This document shows, one piece after another, positions 42,187-52,682 of a DNA stretch of 60,000 nucleotides. A program made the position numbers and the translations under genes. Source of the stretch: Strigamia acuminata (lineage: Eukaryota; Arthropoda; Chilopoda; Geophilomorpha; Linotaeniidae); assembly GCA_949358305.1 (NCBI GenBank), contig OX442314.1, positions 42,108,581 to 42,168,580 on the forward strand. The letters are read 5' to 3'. Each line of letters starts with the position of its first letter. Positions within the stretch are counted from its first letter, which is position 1. The notes beneath the pieces were generated by a model. The model was not told the DNA's origin. It searched no databases and saw only the letters and a list, made by a program, of their open reading frames with translations.

Positions 42187-43788
42187 ATGCCAGCGACCAG
42201 AACTGGTAAGACCACGTGGGACTCTCCTGCACCTAATTCTTTCACACCCGCAACGGATTCAGATTTGAACGACTCGGATAACAATTCGATTGCTTCTTCA
42301 AACGACGATATGTCAAGTCCTAAAGTTAAATTGTTGGATCAAGCGATGCTTGAAACGACTTGCAACGTCTTTAATCTAGTTATCGATGATATGACAACCT
42401 ACGAAGTGTGGGAAGACACGCTTCTGAAAGTAGCCGATCACTTGGTGGAACTCCAAGACAAATCGGATAGCACTATGCGTCAATTAACGCAAACGCGCAC
42501 GGAATTCGGTGATATTAGCGACCGGTTAACTCATGCTTTGCAGGAGTTAGACTCTACGAAATTATCGAATGAAAGCTTGTTGAAGATGATAGCTAGTCAA
42601 AAAGCTATCGTTGACAGCGTGGTGGCGGCTGGACAATCGAATTTGAGAGCACAATCTGCAATCTCAAACACGATTTCTCCCACCGTGACAACACCAAACT
42701 CTGGATCCAGCACAGGCTCAACGCCTACGACTGGAAATCCTCTTTTTCTGGCTTGGGGAGAAAAGTTTCTTCACAAAACTGACCAGGCTATGCCTGCTCC
42801 CAGACCAATGGATGAAGTAGAGCTAAGTAAACGAGTCAAATCCATTGGAATTGAAGCGTTTGCAGGGGACAAAACGAAAGCTAAGTCTTTCCTTATTGAT
42901 TTAAAACGTTCTCTACGCTTTGCTTTGCCCTATCTGAACCAAGTGCTTGCTGAGCATTTGTTTAAGTTTTTCCGAGGAGATGCGGCCACATGGTTCTCTT
43001 CTCATGCCAAAACGAATTGGGAGGAATTCGAACATGAATTTATCACCCATTTTCGTCCGAGCGATGCGCTGCTTTTAGCAGAAATTGCTAAAACACAGCA
43101 ACTGTCTCATGAGTCTGCCACCCAAGTGGTGATAAGACTCGAGAAGTTATACGCTCAATTGACTATTCCTGTGCACGAGAGCCAGCAAATTCAAAAAGTG
43201 CTGGCAATTCTGCGCCCAGCGGCCAAGAACATGGTCGCAAATGCCATTAATTTAGAGAACACTTGGGCGTCGCTCAGGAGAGCCTGCATTGCTACGGAGG
43301 CCGCGATCATAAATCAGGAAACTGTGACAAATGCAGCAATCATTGAGGCGGCAAAAACAGAAACTGTTACGCCAATTCAAAAATCCAACCAGCAAATGGT
43401 AACAATACCAAATGCTGCGGGTGGAGATAAACCGAAATTTGTTCCGTTTGGATTGAGAAATCCAAACAATAGAACACTGTTCCCTGCGCCTAAAAATGCT
43501 GCGATAGCAGCAACAAAGGCCGCAGAAGGCAACGAGAAGGCGCTAGTCCCGAGCAATAGGCTCAAAGACTATGCGACCAAACCAAGAGTTGGCGGTTGCT
43601 GGGGCTGCGGTGGCGCACACTTTGAAAGGGATTGCCCCCTTAAAGTGGAAGCCGCTAAAGCAGCAATGGAAACAATCGCCGCTGCCCAACACAGCATGAT
43701 GCAGGCTATGCTTGCAGCCAATGAATTTGGTGGCTGGCCTGAAATGTCGGGAAACGAGGAGTCGCAGTCGACAGAAACCCCCGAGTAA
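42187..43788 (+). CDS. Element B gag
   Basis: Start chosen at ATG 42187 (MPATRTGK); the frame is open further upstream but without ATG. It has 533 residues: a Ser/Asp-rich start, a helical segment with heptad-like repeats (about 45-150), a capsid-like domain (about 240-400; LKRSLRFALPYLNQVLAEHLFKFF... region), and a single zinc knuckle CWGCGGAHFERDC near residue 475. The knuckle spacing is C-x2-C-x3-H-x4-C, one residue shorter than usual. It forms the particle and binds RNA. Confidence 0.9.
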   Translation: MPATRTGKTTWDSPAPNSFTPATDSDLNDSDNNSIASSNDDMSSPKVKLLDQAMLETTCNVFNLVIDDMTTYEVWEDTLLKVADHLVELQDKSDSTMRQLTQTRTEFGDISDRLTHALQELDSTKLSNESLLKMIASQKAIVDSVVAAGQSNLRAQSAISNTISPTVTTPNSGSSTGSTPTTGNPLFLAWGEKFLHKTDQAMPAPRPMDEVELSKRVKSIGIEAFAGDKTKAKSFLIDLKRSLRFALPYLNQVLAEHLFKFFRGDAATWFSSHAKTNWEEFEHEFITHFRPSDALLLAEIAKTQQLSHESATQVVIRLEKLYAQLTIPVHESQQIQKVLAILRPAAKNMVANAINLENTWASLRRACIATEAAIINQETVTNAAIIEAAKTETVTPIQKSNQQMVTIPNAAGGDKPKFVPFGLRNPNNRTLFPAPKNAAIAATKAAEGNEKALVPSNRLKDYATKPRVGGCWGCGGAHFERDCPLKVEAAKAAMETIAAAQHSMMQAMLAANEFGGWPEMSGNEESQSTETPE

Positions 43789-43811
43789 CTGACGACTGCG
43801 CTCTTACTATA

Positions 43812-46800
43812 GTGTTGATTCCAATGGAAGAGGACATGGAGGATGCTCTATTTGATGACATTTCATCCACAGAGCCAGATCCTCGCGTGGTTTTTTCCAC
43901 AGAACCTGAAATCGACCATGTAAACGTTGCATTGAAGACAGGAAAGAGTATTACTCCCCTGCCTTACATCAAGGCAACACTAAACGGTTTAAAGGTCACC
44001 GCTCTGATGGATTCTGGGGCAACCCACAGGTACATCAGCGGGGGAATGCTTAAAAAGCTAAACCTCTTGCACTTTATGACTCCATTTTTAGAAAATCGAG
44101 TTGTATACACTGGCGATAGGCCAACACGTCCAATCGGGACAATCACGCTGTCACTCAAGTGGCGGGGTGGCGAAATCCCTGTGACATTTACTGTTCTTCC
44201 ATCAGCTTCCAAATTTATATTATTAGGTTGCTCTTGGATTATCGAAAATAGGATTGTTCTCAATCTAACAGATCGAGAATATTTCTTTCTTGATTTTCCA
44301 CATGACACATTTCCCTTCGACGACCCACCATCGCCTGAAGAACTTGGAAATGCAATAATGGATCGATGGGATGCTTTGGTTGCAGAATCAAAGTCACCTT
44401 CTGTCTCCACGGCTGATTTGAGCCAGAGACTGTTAGCAAAAAGCAATTTGTCACCAAGGCAGAGATCTCAAATCTTAACTCTTGTAGAAAAATACAGACA
44501 TGTGTTTAGTGACAAAGCTGGCTGCCACCCCACGTTGGAACATCCAATTCCGACTGGAGATGCGCCTTCATTTCGATGCAAAGACCGACCAATGAATCCC
44601 AAGAAAGCTGAGATTTATCGCGAATTGGTTGCCGAATTGCTGAGAGATGGTTGGGCCGAACCTTGCGAGGGGAGTTATAAAAATCCCCCCGTGATTGTTG
44701 CAAAGAAAGACGGAGGGTACCGCCTCTGTATTGACTTTCGCTGGCTAAATAAGATCACAATTGAGGACGTCTACCAGATGCCCTCAATTTCTATGATTTT
44801 GGCCTGTTTAGGTGGAAAAAAGTTCTTTTCTACTTTGGATTTAACTAAAGGTTATTACCAAATAAAACTTAAATCAAGTGACAAGAAGAAAACTGCTTTT
44901 TCTACTTCTGATGGAACATACCAATTTACTCGTATGCCCTTCGGACTGTGCAATGCACCCAGTGCATTTCAAAGAATGATGGATCAAGTTCTTGGAACTG
45001 CACAACACAAGTGGGCACTCGCTTACCTCGATGATATTATCATTTTTAGCGACTCATTTGAAGAACACCTTCAGCATTTAGATGACATATTGTCAAAATT
45101 AGATAAAAACAAATTGACAGCGAGTCCGTCAAAGTCATTTATTTGCCCTGAAGAATTAAACTTTCTTGGTTTCACGATGTCAAATGGGGGTTATAGCCCA
45201 AACAACGACAAAGTGGAAGCAATTTTAAATTATCCGACCCCTTCCAGTATAAAACAACTTCAGCGTTTTATTGGAATGGTGGGTTTCTATGCTGCTCTGA
45301 TTCCAAAATTGAGTATTACTCAAAAACCGTTCTTTGCCCTTCTAAAGAAAGATACAAAATGGGAATGGTCTGAAGAATGCAATGTTGCCTTCGAATATTT
45401 GAAAAATCAACTTGCAAAAGGAATTATGCTGCCTCTGCCTGATTTCGCACGCAACTTCACCATCCATACAGATGCTAGTGGCGGCGGGCTCGGAGCTGTC
45501 CTCATGCAAATTGATGACCATGGTGCTTTAAGACCAGTTGCGTACGCCAGCAGAACTCTGCAAGGCGCGGAAAACAACTACAGCACCACCGATTTGGAAT
45601 GTTTAGCTGTGGTTTGGGCGGTTGATAAGTTCAAGCCATACATTGAATATTCTGAATACCAAGTTGAGACTGACCATCATGCTCTGAGATTTCTCATGAC
45701 AATGGAAAATCCAGCTGGAAGACTGGCTAGGTGGGCAATGAAATTGCAGAATGAAAATTTCACCATCAAGTACCGGAAAGGCACCGACAATCAAGTCGCA
45801 GATGCCTTATCCAGAGTCTCTCTTGATAATGGCAATCCATTAGAAGGGAAAGCAACTCTAACTGAGATTATAGAGCCTGTTGCTCTGGCATATCTCACCA
45901 ATGAGACCGATTACCCGATGTCTTTCGAGAACATTATATTACAGCAGCGTGCAGATAAACATCTTTCAAAACTAATCGAATGGTTGGAATTGGATGATGG
46001 ACAACCTCGACCAGAACTTCCTAAGTTCTTGGAAGAAAGGCAGTACGACTGCACACTCACTAGAAAAGGAATGCTTATTATTTATGCACCTTTTAAAACT
46101 GATTTCTTTGTGGAGGAAGAGGATTTGGGAATTGGATTTAAAATCTTTATTCCACCATCTCTGCAACTCGCAGCACTTCAACTAATTCACGACCATCCGA
46201 TGGCTGGTCACGGAGGAGTTGAAGTAACTCTAGAGCGATTGAAAAGAGTTTATTTCTGGCCTGGCATGCAAAAAGAAGTAAAACTTCATGTAGCAAGCTG
46301 CAATCGCTGCCAACGCTGCAAACCGATTCAGAGAAAACCAAAGGGATTGATGGTCCCAACTTCTCCAAAAATTGGTCGTTTTGAGAAGATAGGAATCGAT
46401 CTAATAGGTCCATTACCTAGAACCTCGAACAGAAATCGCTTCATTCTAGTTGTGGTGGATTATGCCACCGGCTGGATGGAAGCTACACCGCTGAGATCCG
46501 CCAAAATGACTGCAATTGCACCAATTTTAAAACGATTTTTCAGCTGTCATGGGTGCCCCCGTTTCATGTTGAGCGATAATGGCCCCCAATTCATTTCTGA
46601 CGTGTTTCAGACTCTCTGTGACGATGCAGGGGTTGTGCCAATTAAAGCAACGCCTTACCATCCCCAGACTAACCTGACTGAGCGCGTAAACAGGAATATC
46701 AAGATTATGCTTCGAATTTTTACATTTGAGCACGATCACTGGGACAGATGCATCGACCAGATAAATTTTGCTTTGCATTCTGCCCCAAATGTGTCTACCG

Positions 46801-47522
46801 GTTTTACACCAGCAATGCTGACGTATGGCAGGGAATTGCGACCATTTTGGGATAATCGAGATGTGTCTTATGACACCCCATTCGACCCAAATAGGCCCTA
46901 CGACGCTGTCAGAATGCTAGTCGCTAGACACCGTACTCTGATTGCTGCAGCTCTTAAAAATAAGAGTCTGGCCCAAGCAAAACAGAAAACTTACTACGAT
47001 CAACACCGCAGCGACGATAAGTTCGAAATTGGAGACTTGGTTCTACTAAAGACCCACCCATTGTCCAATGCTGCTAATCGATATGCTGCGTCCCTTGAGG
47101 ATCGCTTTGAAGGACCTTATGTAATAACTAAAGTCTTTAACAACAATGCGTATGCCCTTGCGAAACCAATAACTTTGCAAGCGAGGGGTACACACAACAT
47201 TGTAAAACTCAGGAGATTCATCCCCTCAGAAGAAAAGGCTGAATGGCCCATTTTAGATAAGGAAGATGAAGAAGTTCTTGAAAACCAACCTGTGGACACT
47301 GGAACAGCAACAATATTGCCAACTCCAGTGCAACCAACGGAATCTGGTATCGCAACTAAGTTGCCAACACCAGTAAAACCTTTTGGGAAACCAAAAAGAA
47401 TAAAACCCTTGCTGTTGCCACAAGTGGATTCACAAAAACCCACGACGGCTCGACCAAAACCAAATTCGGACTCAAATAGACCTTCGAGAAATCACGTTTT
47501 ACCGATCCGATATCGGGATTGA
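43812..47522 (+). CDS. Element B pol (PR-RT-RNaseH-IN), intact
   Basis: The frame is -1 relative to gag and open across the gag stop (43786-43788), so frameshifting is likely; a C-rich stretch GAAACCCCCGAG precedes the stop, but no canonical heptamer is in phase. The first ATG is 43824. Domains: protease (LMDSGATH, about residue 65), reverse transcriptase (YLDDII near 403), RNase H (HTDAS near 551), integrase with HHCC site (about 793-836) and D, D, E near 860, 920 and 956, then a C-terminal domain (RFEGPYVITKV). About 1,232 residues, full length, no break. It copies and integrates the element. Confidence 0.95.
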   Translation: MLIPMEEDMEDALFDDISSTEPDPRVVFSTEPEIDHVNVALKTGKSITPLPYIKATLNGLKVTALMDSGATHRYISGGMLKKLNLLHFMTPFLENRVVYTGDRPTRPIGTITLSLKWRGGEIPVTFTVLPSASKFILLGCSWIIENRIVLNLTDREYFFLDFPHDTFPFDDPPSPEELGNAIMDRWDALVAESKSPSVSTADLSQRLLAKSNLSPRQRSQILTLVEKYRHVFSDKAGCHPTLEHPIPTGDAPSFRCKDRPMNPKKAEIYRELVAELLRDGWAEPCEGSYKNPPVIVAKKDGGYRLCIDFRWLNKITIEDVYQMPSISMILACLGGKKFFSTLDLTKGYYQIKLKSSDKKKTAFSTSDGTYQFTRMPFGLCNAPSAFQRMMDQVLGTAQHKWALAYLDDIIIFSDSFEEHLQHLDDILSKLDKNKLTASPSKSFICPEELNFLGFTMSNGGYSPNNDKVEAILNYPTPSSIKQLQRFIGMVGFYAALIPKLSITQKPFFALLKKDTKWEWSEECNVAFEYLKNQLAKGIMLPLPDFARNFTIHTDASGGGLGAVLMQIDDHGALRPVAYASRTLQGAENNYSTTDLECLAVVWAVDKFKPYIEYSEYQVETDHHALRFLMTMENPAGRLARWAMKLQNENFTIKYRKGTDNQVADALSRVSLDNGNPLEGKATLTEIIEPVALAYLTNETDYPMSFENIILQQRADKHLSKLIEWLELDDGQPRPELPKFLEERQYDCTLTRKGMLIIYAPFKTDFFVEEEDLGIGFKIFIPPSLQLAALQLIHDHPMAGHGGVEVTLERLKRVYFWPGMQKEVKLHVASCNRCQRCKPIQRKPKGLMVPTSPKIGRFEKIGIDLIGPLPRTSNRNRFILVVVDYATGWMEATPLRSAKMTAIAPILKRFFSCHGCPRFMLSDNGPQFISDVFQTLCDDAGVVPIKATPYHPQTNLTERVNRNIKIMLRIFTFEHDHWDRCIDQINFALHSAPNVSTGFTPAMLTYGRELRPFWDNRDVSYDTPFDPNRPYDAVRMLVARHRTLIAAALKNKSLAQAKQKTYYDQHRSDDKFEIGDLVLLKTHPLSNAANRYAASLEDRFEGPYVITKVFNNNAYALAKPITLQARGTHNIVKLRRFIPSEEKAEWPILDKEDEEVLENQPVDTGTATILPTPVQPTESGIATKLPTPVKPFGKPKRIKPLLLPQVDSQKPTTARPKPNSDSNRPSRNHVLPIRYRD

Positions 47523-47743
47523 CCGCTAGGTGACACTTCAAATCGGGAGACCCATTTGGACCAATCACAGACTGTTTACAAAACATCTGCGGTCCATACG
47601 CCAATTAAACGTTCGCGAAACGTCTTCCGGTTCTATACTTAGCCACCACCATTCGTTGTCCAAATCACTTATTCGCTGCGATCGCCACTGACCAGTCGTG
47701 TGGAACTTCTCTGGAAAATCGAAACGAAAAGATTGGAAAAACG

Positions 47744-49009
47744 ATGGAAAATCACCGAAACAACGAATGGGTTCAGTGCCCAATCTGTAACGGCTTCGGC
47801 TACATCACGCTGTGGAATCTATCGCGGATCCCGTGCATGAACTGCGGCGGAGACGAAATCGTTCTGGCGGACCAACCACTCGAGGAATGGTTCGTCATGT
47901 TCATGACGCTGCCCGGTCAGCCGATTCCACAACATCACCGACAAATTAACTGGATGCGCGTCCGATCGCGCACAGACCGCGAAAGGGAAGTCGCAGACAG
48001 GGAACAAGCGAGTGCGGCGAATGCCACACCGACGGAACCCCCAAAGAAAAGACAGAAAACGGCAACAAAGAGCGTACGCTCTCAACCGCCGCCGACTGCC
48101 TCTACCAATATTTCTACGAAGAAACCCGCAGCGACGACGTCGCAGAAGGTTCTTCGTCCGCCACATAAGCCATTTGTGCTTAAAAAGAAGGCTGCCGAGG
48201 AGACAAAAGCGACCGTACAAAGTACCGTCGCCCCAACTCCTCACCAACCACCGACCGCCCGTCCAAACATTTCGGAGAAATTGCTGGAAATGAGACGGCT
48301 CGTGGCGATCGAAAATCCCACGTTGAGTGAACGAAGCGTGAATACCGAAGCAAAAATTCGGTACAGAGCGAAAAAACACGCGGACCATAAGGACCGAATG
48401 GCGAAAAGAGACGCCGAGAAAGCGGCTCATCAGCAATTGACTGCGCCATCGGCCACAATCACATCGAATGCGCCACGCGCACTCGTTAAGAAAATCCCAG
48501 CTCAAACGGAAAAAACTCCCGATGAGCTACGAACAGCTTGGGCGGGACAGTACGGTCCTCAACCAATCCAAGGTATTGTGAACCTGATCCCGACCAAAGC
48601 CACGGCGGCCGCAATCGCTTTTCCAGCGGCCTGCCAACTACCGCAAACGATGTTTGGTGCCAATACAGCGGCGACGCCGGCTGTCATTATGCCGCCGATG
48701 GTTGGAGAACGCCCGACGAACGTCGTGTTCCAGGGATTCGCGGATCCTCCACCAGTTTGCGACAACAATGTAGTCACCACCGAAGCAACGATCGAGACCG
48801 CGATGCAGATTGACGGCGCACCGAACGAGGAGTCGCACACGCCGCCACCACCACCGCCAGTCGTTCCCGAGCCCAAAGCTACCGCCGTGAAAAAGAAGTC
48901 GAATAAGAAGTCACGCAAGAAGCTAGCAGAAGAATTCGTCGACGACAAAACTGAAGAAGAGCCAAAAACCGACGATACGCCACCCACACCGGGGAAATCG
49001 CTGCAGTGA
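47744..49009 (+). CDS. Element B ORF3, DnaJ-like zinc motif protein
   Basis: From ATG 47744, 421 residues, 222 bases after the pol stop. Residues 11-35 hold CPICNGFGY...PCMNCGG: a CxxCxGxG half and a second CxxC, as in one zinc-binding repeat of DnaJ. The rest is low-complexity, rich in Pro, Ala, Thr and Lys, with a basic KKKSNKKSRKK near the C-terminus that could act as a nuclear localisation signal. There is no signal peptide or membrane segment, so it is not an envelope. The 366-residue ORF at 35272 shares the motif and its N-terminal place. A role in nucleic-acid binding is an inference. Confidence 0.75.
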   Translation: MENHRNNEWVQCPICNGFGYITLWNLSRIPCMNCGGDEIVLADQPLEEWFVMFMTLPGQPIPQHHRQINWMRVRSRTDREREVADREQASAANATPTEPPKKRQKTATKSVRSQPPPTASTNISTKKPAATTSQKVLRPPHKPFVLKKKAAEETKATVQSTVAPTPHQPPTARPNISEKLLEMRRLVAIENPTLSERSVNTEAKIRYRAKKHADHKDRMAKRDAEKAAHQQLTAPSATITSNAPRALVKKIPAQTEKTPDELRTAWAGQYGPQPIQGIVNLIPTKATAAAIAFPAACQLPQTMFGANTAATPAVIMPPMVGERPTNVVFQGFADPPPVCDNNVVTTEATIETAMQIDGAPNEESHTPPPPPPVVPEPKATAVKKKSNKKSRKKLAEEFVDDKTEEEPKTDDTPPTPGKSLQ

Positions 49010-49504
49010 AGTTTTCGCCGTCGTTTTAAAGGAGATTTTGGCCAAGCCTGTTAAGACTTTTATAGTGCCAGAAATAATTTTTTTATTGTCAAAACAAGTT
49101 TTTTTTATTATTAATTATTCCAAAGTGTTAAAATTAGCATACTTACCTTTTAATGTTAAATGGATTCAATAACTACAAATGTTAGATTTTAAAGTTCAAA
49201 AAGTGTTTTTTATTCATATATATTTTTAAATTACAAGTGTTATTTTACATTTTTATTTTTCAATAGTGTTTAAATTGTACAAGTTTTCCATCCTGGGGGT
49301 AAGTGTGTATGTGTTCCTTTGTAGTGTTGTTATTTTCCCAAGTGCATTCCTACCGGTGATCTTCGTTCTAGCTGATGGCTCGTCCGAAATATGGTCATCT
49401 GATAAACTGAAAAAAGAAAAGTAATGCGATGTGTTAACTTTCAACAACCACTTCAGTGATTGCGTTGTACCCCCTCGTACTTACCTTTTTCCAGGGGGGG
49501 GAAA
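49010..49504 (+). other. 3' untranslated part of element B with polypurine tract
   Basis: AT-rich, non-coding. CCAGGGGGGGGAAA directly before the 3' LTR (about 49491-49504) is the polypurine tract that primes plus-strand synthesis. Confidence 0.8.
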
Positions 49505-50127
49505 TGTGACCAGCTGCCCCTGCGCACGGGTCGCTGCACTGCAACGGCAATGCACTTGGCGCAGCTCCAGCGCCTCTCGTATCTCGCGCAGCCTGTTGCG
49601 GTCCCCCGCAACCAGGTGGAGCTGCGGGCCTTTGGTCAAGCAGGATCGGGCCCCGGAAGTCGCCCTTCCGGAAGTGGTTGGTCCCCGTAGGGACAAGAGA
49701 GTTGTTGATCAACCAGCAAGGCGAACGGTCGCATCGCGACCGCCTCCGAAACTGGCTGCAAAGATAACCCGAACTATCGGCGTGGCGACGTTGTCGCCCG
49801 CCGGGACCTGAGCGTCCAGTTGCGCCACGTCCGCCGGACGTTAACCGTAACTTCGGCGGCGTGGCCCAAAACCGATTACCGACCTCGTGTGTCATGGCGG
49901 CCGATGGCCGCCGTGCCACGCGGTCTGATTAGGGACGGTTCGAAGGAACCGCCGCCTTGGGAAATACACTATGGGACACTACAATCATACCCCTAGACAT
50001 CCAATAAAGCCATAACTAAAACTATATTGTGTCTCCGTGTATTTCGTGGTTTGTTTTATCGTGTGTGTTGCGTCCAGCGCCTCCGTGGCTCTCCCCCGAC
50101 CACGTGGCGTCCGTCCGAACACTCACA
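49505..50127 (+). repeat. 3' LTR of element B
   Basis: 623 bp, read as identical to 39340-39962, followed by the target duplication GTAC. Confidence 0.95.
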
Positions 50128-50362
50128 GTACCACTGTTTGGGGTTTTCGAGGTTTTGGAGGTTTCAATCCAATTTCTCCTCTTTCCTCTGCTGCTATTTT
50201 CTCAGCTTTCTTTATTCTTTGCTGATGTCCATGTTTAGACTTAACATGTTCAGTTTCTTGAACTTGTGTTGGAGGCGCATCAGATGTCTCCATCGGGACT
50301 TCTGTAGATGGTTCAGGTATTTCCTCCGTTTCTATGGAAACAGGAAGTTTAAATCCATCCAT
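50128..50362 (-). pseudogene. ORF interrupted by element B (N-terminal half)
   Basis: A minus-strand frame from ATG 50362 (MDGFKLPVSIETEE) is acidic at first, then lysine/proline/arginine-rich, and runs without a stop into the GTAC target site. On the other side of element B the frame resumes in phase at 39335 with the same Pro/Arg/Gln-rich composition and stops at 39250. It also stays open upstream of the ATG to the edge of the TIR element at 50387. Whether it was a host exon or part of another element is unknown. Confidence 0.45.
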
Positions 50363-50386
50363 TCGGGATTCATGAATTTTCTTGTA

Positions 50387-51818
50387 TTACCTCACATAAA
50401 GCGGCATGCCGTTGGGCATGGGTTTAGCAGGTTTTTAAAATTTTGTCCAAAAAGTGTATACCGGCATGCCGATATAAAACGAAACATGCCGGTATAAGTG
50501 AAAACCTTTTTTTTCTTGTTTTTTTTTTTAAAGAGCCCAGGTGAATAATTATATTGAATTTTGGGTCTAAAATTTAAGTTTTATTGATATTCTGAAGATT
50601 ACTACTAAAATTTGGGAAATGTTATACAAATTTCCTACATTTTAGACATCTAAAAATGATTTTTTTGGTTGTTTTGGCTAAATTTTATTTTAAAAAATTC
50701 GTACTCACTTTGTTGTGACCCGACTGGACCGGGGTCAACGAAGAGTTTCTCTCGTGACCTCGTTTCGGGTGTAAGGGGAGCCGCAAGCGCGTCTCCCTTC
50801 CCTCAGTGCATTGACATCTAGTCAATGGACAGGCGTCTGCCCTGAGGGAGTGGGGATGGCTCGTCCACCCCACCATTGGGTGATTCCGGTCACCTGTCAA
50901 CCCCGCTTTGTGCAAAGGAATGTGCCTTGCACTGAGCGGGCAGAACCAACACAACCATCAAACGAGAAACACACGTAAACCCGTCGTCCTACAAGATCAG
51001 GCCCAAGTAAATATACTGGGATTGACCAAGGACAAAGGACAATTTACCGTGAGTACGTTTGGTCAGTGTCAAACTCCGCAGAGTAACCTGCGAGATAAGA
51101 TTACCACACTATTTTAGCACACCAGCTAGAAATAGTAAAAACCACTCCAGTTTAGCGAGTTGTGCAGACAAACGGTCGCACAAGCCTAAACTGCAGTAAA
51201 ACCACGACGAGCGTTCCCGCCGCTGTGTGACCGCCGGGAGCCAGAAGAGTCCGCCGCTGTGTGATCGCCGGACACCACACAAAAACCTAGACAACAGCCC
51301 GAAGTAAGCCTTTTAACTAAGCATTCACTCGCGCCCGACCAGCGTGAGCCCGAAGGACCAGCCAGAGACGAGCCGAGGACGCCATATTGCCACGCCGGCC
51401 CAAGACGACACCACGTTGCCACAACGAGGACGCCATCTTGGACACGACCGAGACAACAGACGACCTCGCCGATTCCAGCCAGCTTTCATCATACCTTTAC
51501 CTTTCCATTTCCCTTCACCCATTCCGATTTACCTTTTACCTACCTTTTATATATATATATATATAAGATATATCTGTACATTGTCCCACAGAATAAATCT
51601 ATATTATATTTTACCTTTTATATCTGTGTAATCATTTCTTTGGGTAAACCGCTTGAGCAAAGCGGTAGTGAGTTAGTCGAATTAAGTAATCAACCCACGA
51701 GTTAGCGACGGTTAGAGTTGAGCGCGACAACTTACACCGGCATGCCGTTATAAACGAGGTTTATCGGCATGCCGGTATAATTCGAGTTATACCGGCATGC
51801 GGCTTAATGTGAGGTTAA
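50387..51818. mobile_element. TIR element containing a solo LTR
   Basis: The left end TTACCTCACATAAAG and the inverse of the right end, TTAACCTCACATTAAG, match with small differences and continue with GCATGCCG motifs; TA lies on both sides. GGCATGCCGGTATAA-type palindromes are repeated near both ends (50460-50495, 51735-51800). No transposase. Removing the inserted LTR leaves about 410 bp. Confidence 0.7.
50711..51729 (+). repeat. Solo LTR, 1,019 bp
   Basis: TGTTGTGACC...GCGCGACA is bounded by the 4-bp target duplication ACTT (50707-50710 and 51730-51733). It has a TATA-like (TA)n stretch at about 51548-51567 and AATAAA near 51590. Two GGACGCCAT(A/C)TTG-type motifs near 51377 and 51428 resemble YY1/Pho sites. 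No internal region or second LTR is present, so it is the product of LTR-LTR recombination of a Gypsy-type element. Confidence 0.85.
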
Positions 51819-52234
51819 TACGGTACGTACTTAATAGTTTAATTGTATTCTTTGACGTATCTCTTGATGCGCTCGATGTAATTTATTATAATAATTATAA
51901 AAGTAATTGAATAAAAATTACAATTCGAATAAATGTAGGGTAATCAAAATTTAGTACGTGCATTGTATTAGCTTTCACAATTTATTACGTAATAAAATTT
52001 CTGGGTTTTTGACCAGTTTAAAACTTATTCCATTCAATTAGTAAAAGTTAAAATTGTTTATTTAGTAAATAATAAACTATAATTTCACAATTGATGATTA
52101 TTCCAATCCAAAACGAACGTTTTTATCGTTAAAAAGATTTTTTTCGATATTTTATTTAAAAAACGGTGTGATAACCATAATGAAACTGATTTACATTATG
52201 CGTTTGTTACTGTGTATTCTAAATACCAAGCCTA
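51819..52234. repeat. AT-rich spacer with dispersed repeat copy
   Basis: 51938-52012 is the copy of 36503-36575. Otherwise no gene or structure is seen. Confidence 0.6.
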
Positions 52235-52400
52235 ACAAATTTTAATTATGAAGTAAAAAAATTAATTTATGTAAAAGAACGAACGTTTGGTACATAAAAT
52301 TGTGTTTATTATCGAAAATTAGCAATAATAAAAAAGAAAACTTTTATTATTTCATTTCATGCCACTCGGTAACTGTCCCTTCTAGGCTACCATACATTAC
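52235..52400. repeat. Dispersed repeat, copy 1 (second at 59845)
   Basis: TTAATTTATGTAAAAGAACG, ATTATCGAAAATTAGC and CTGTCCCTTCTAGGCTACC occur in the same order and direction here and at 59845-60000, where the window cuts the second copy. Confidence 0.85.
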
Positions 52401-52682
52401 ACAGTGAAGCATAATGATTCGTTCTGTCGAAAGACCCCGTGATTTTAGACGTGTATCCCCGTAGCCAAATAAAGTTGTGACGGTTATAAAACCGTATTTT
52501 CCCAGATTTAACACCAGATGGCGCTATTTTGACTAAAAGCGCGCATTTTCGGATGAATTGCGAGAATTATAATTAATTGTGATAATGGTGTGAATAAATA
52601 TAAGTTATTTATTAAACATGATAAAAGTATTATTTACTTGAATATTGATTCTACCGAATCAATATTATATTTTATATTTACG

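Larger units (their letters stand above)
39340..50127 (+). mobile_element. Gypsy LTR retrotransposon B, apparently intact
   Basis: Two 623-bp LTRs (39340-39962 and 49505-50127), read as identical, flank gag, pol and ORF3. GTAC on both sides (39336-39339 and 50128-50131) is the target duplication. A tRNA-Pro-like primer site and a polypurine tract are in place. Identical LTRs and intact gag and pol frames mark a very recent insertion that may still be active. Confidence 0.95.
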
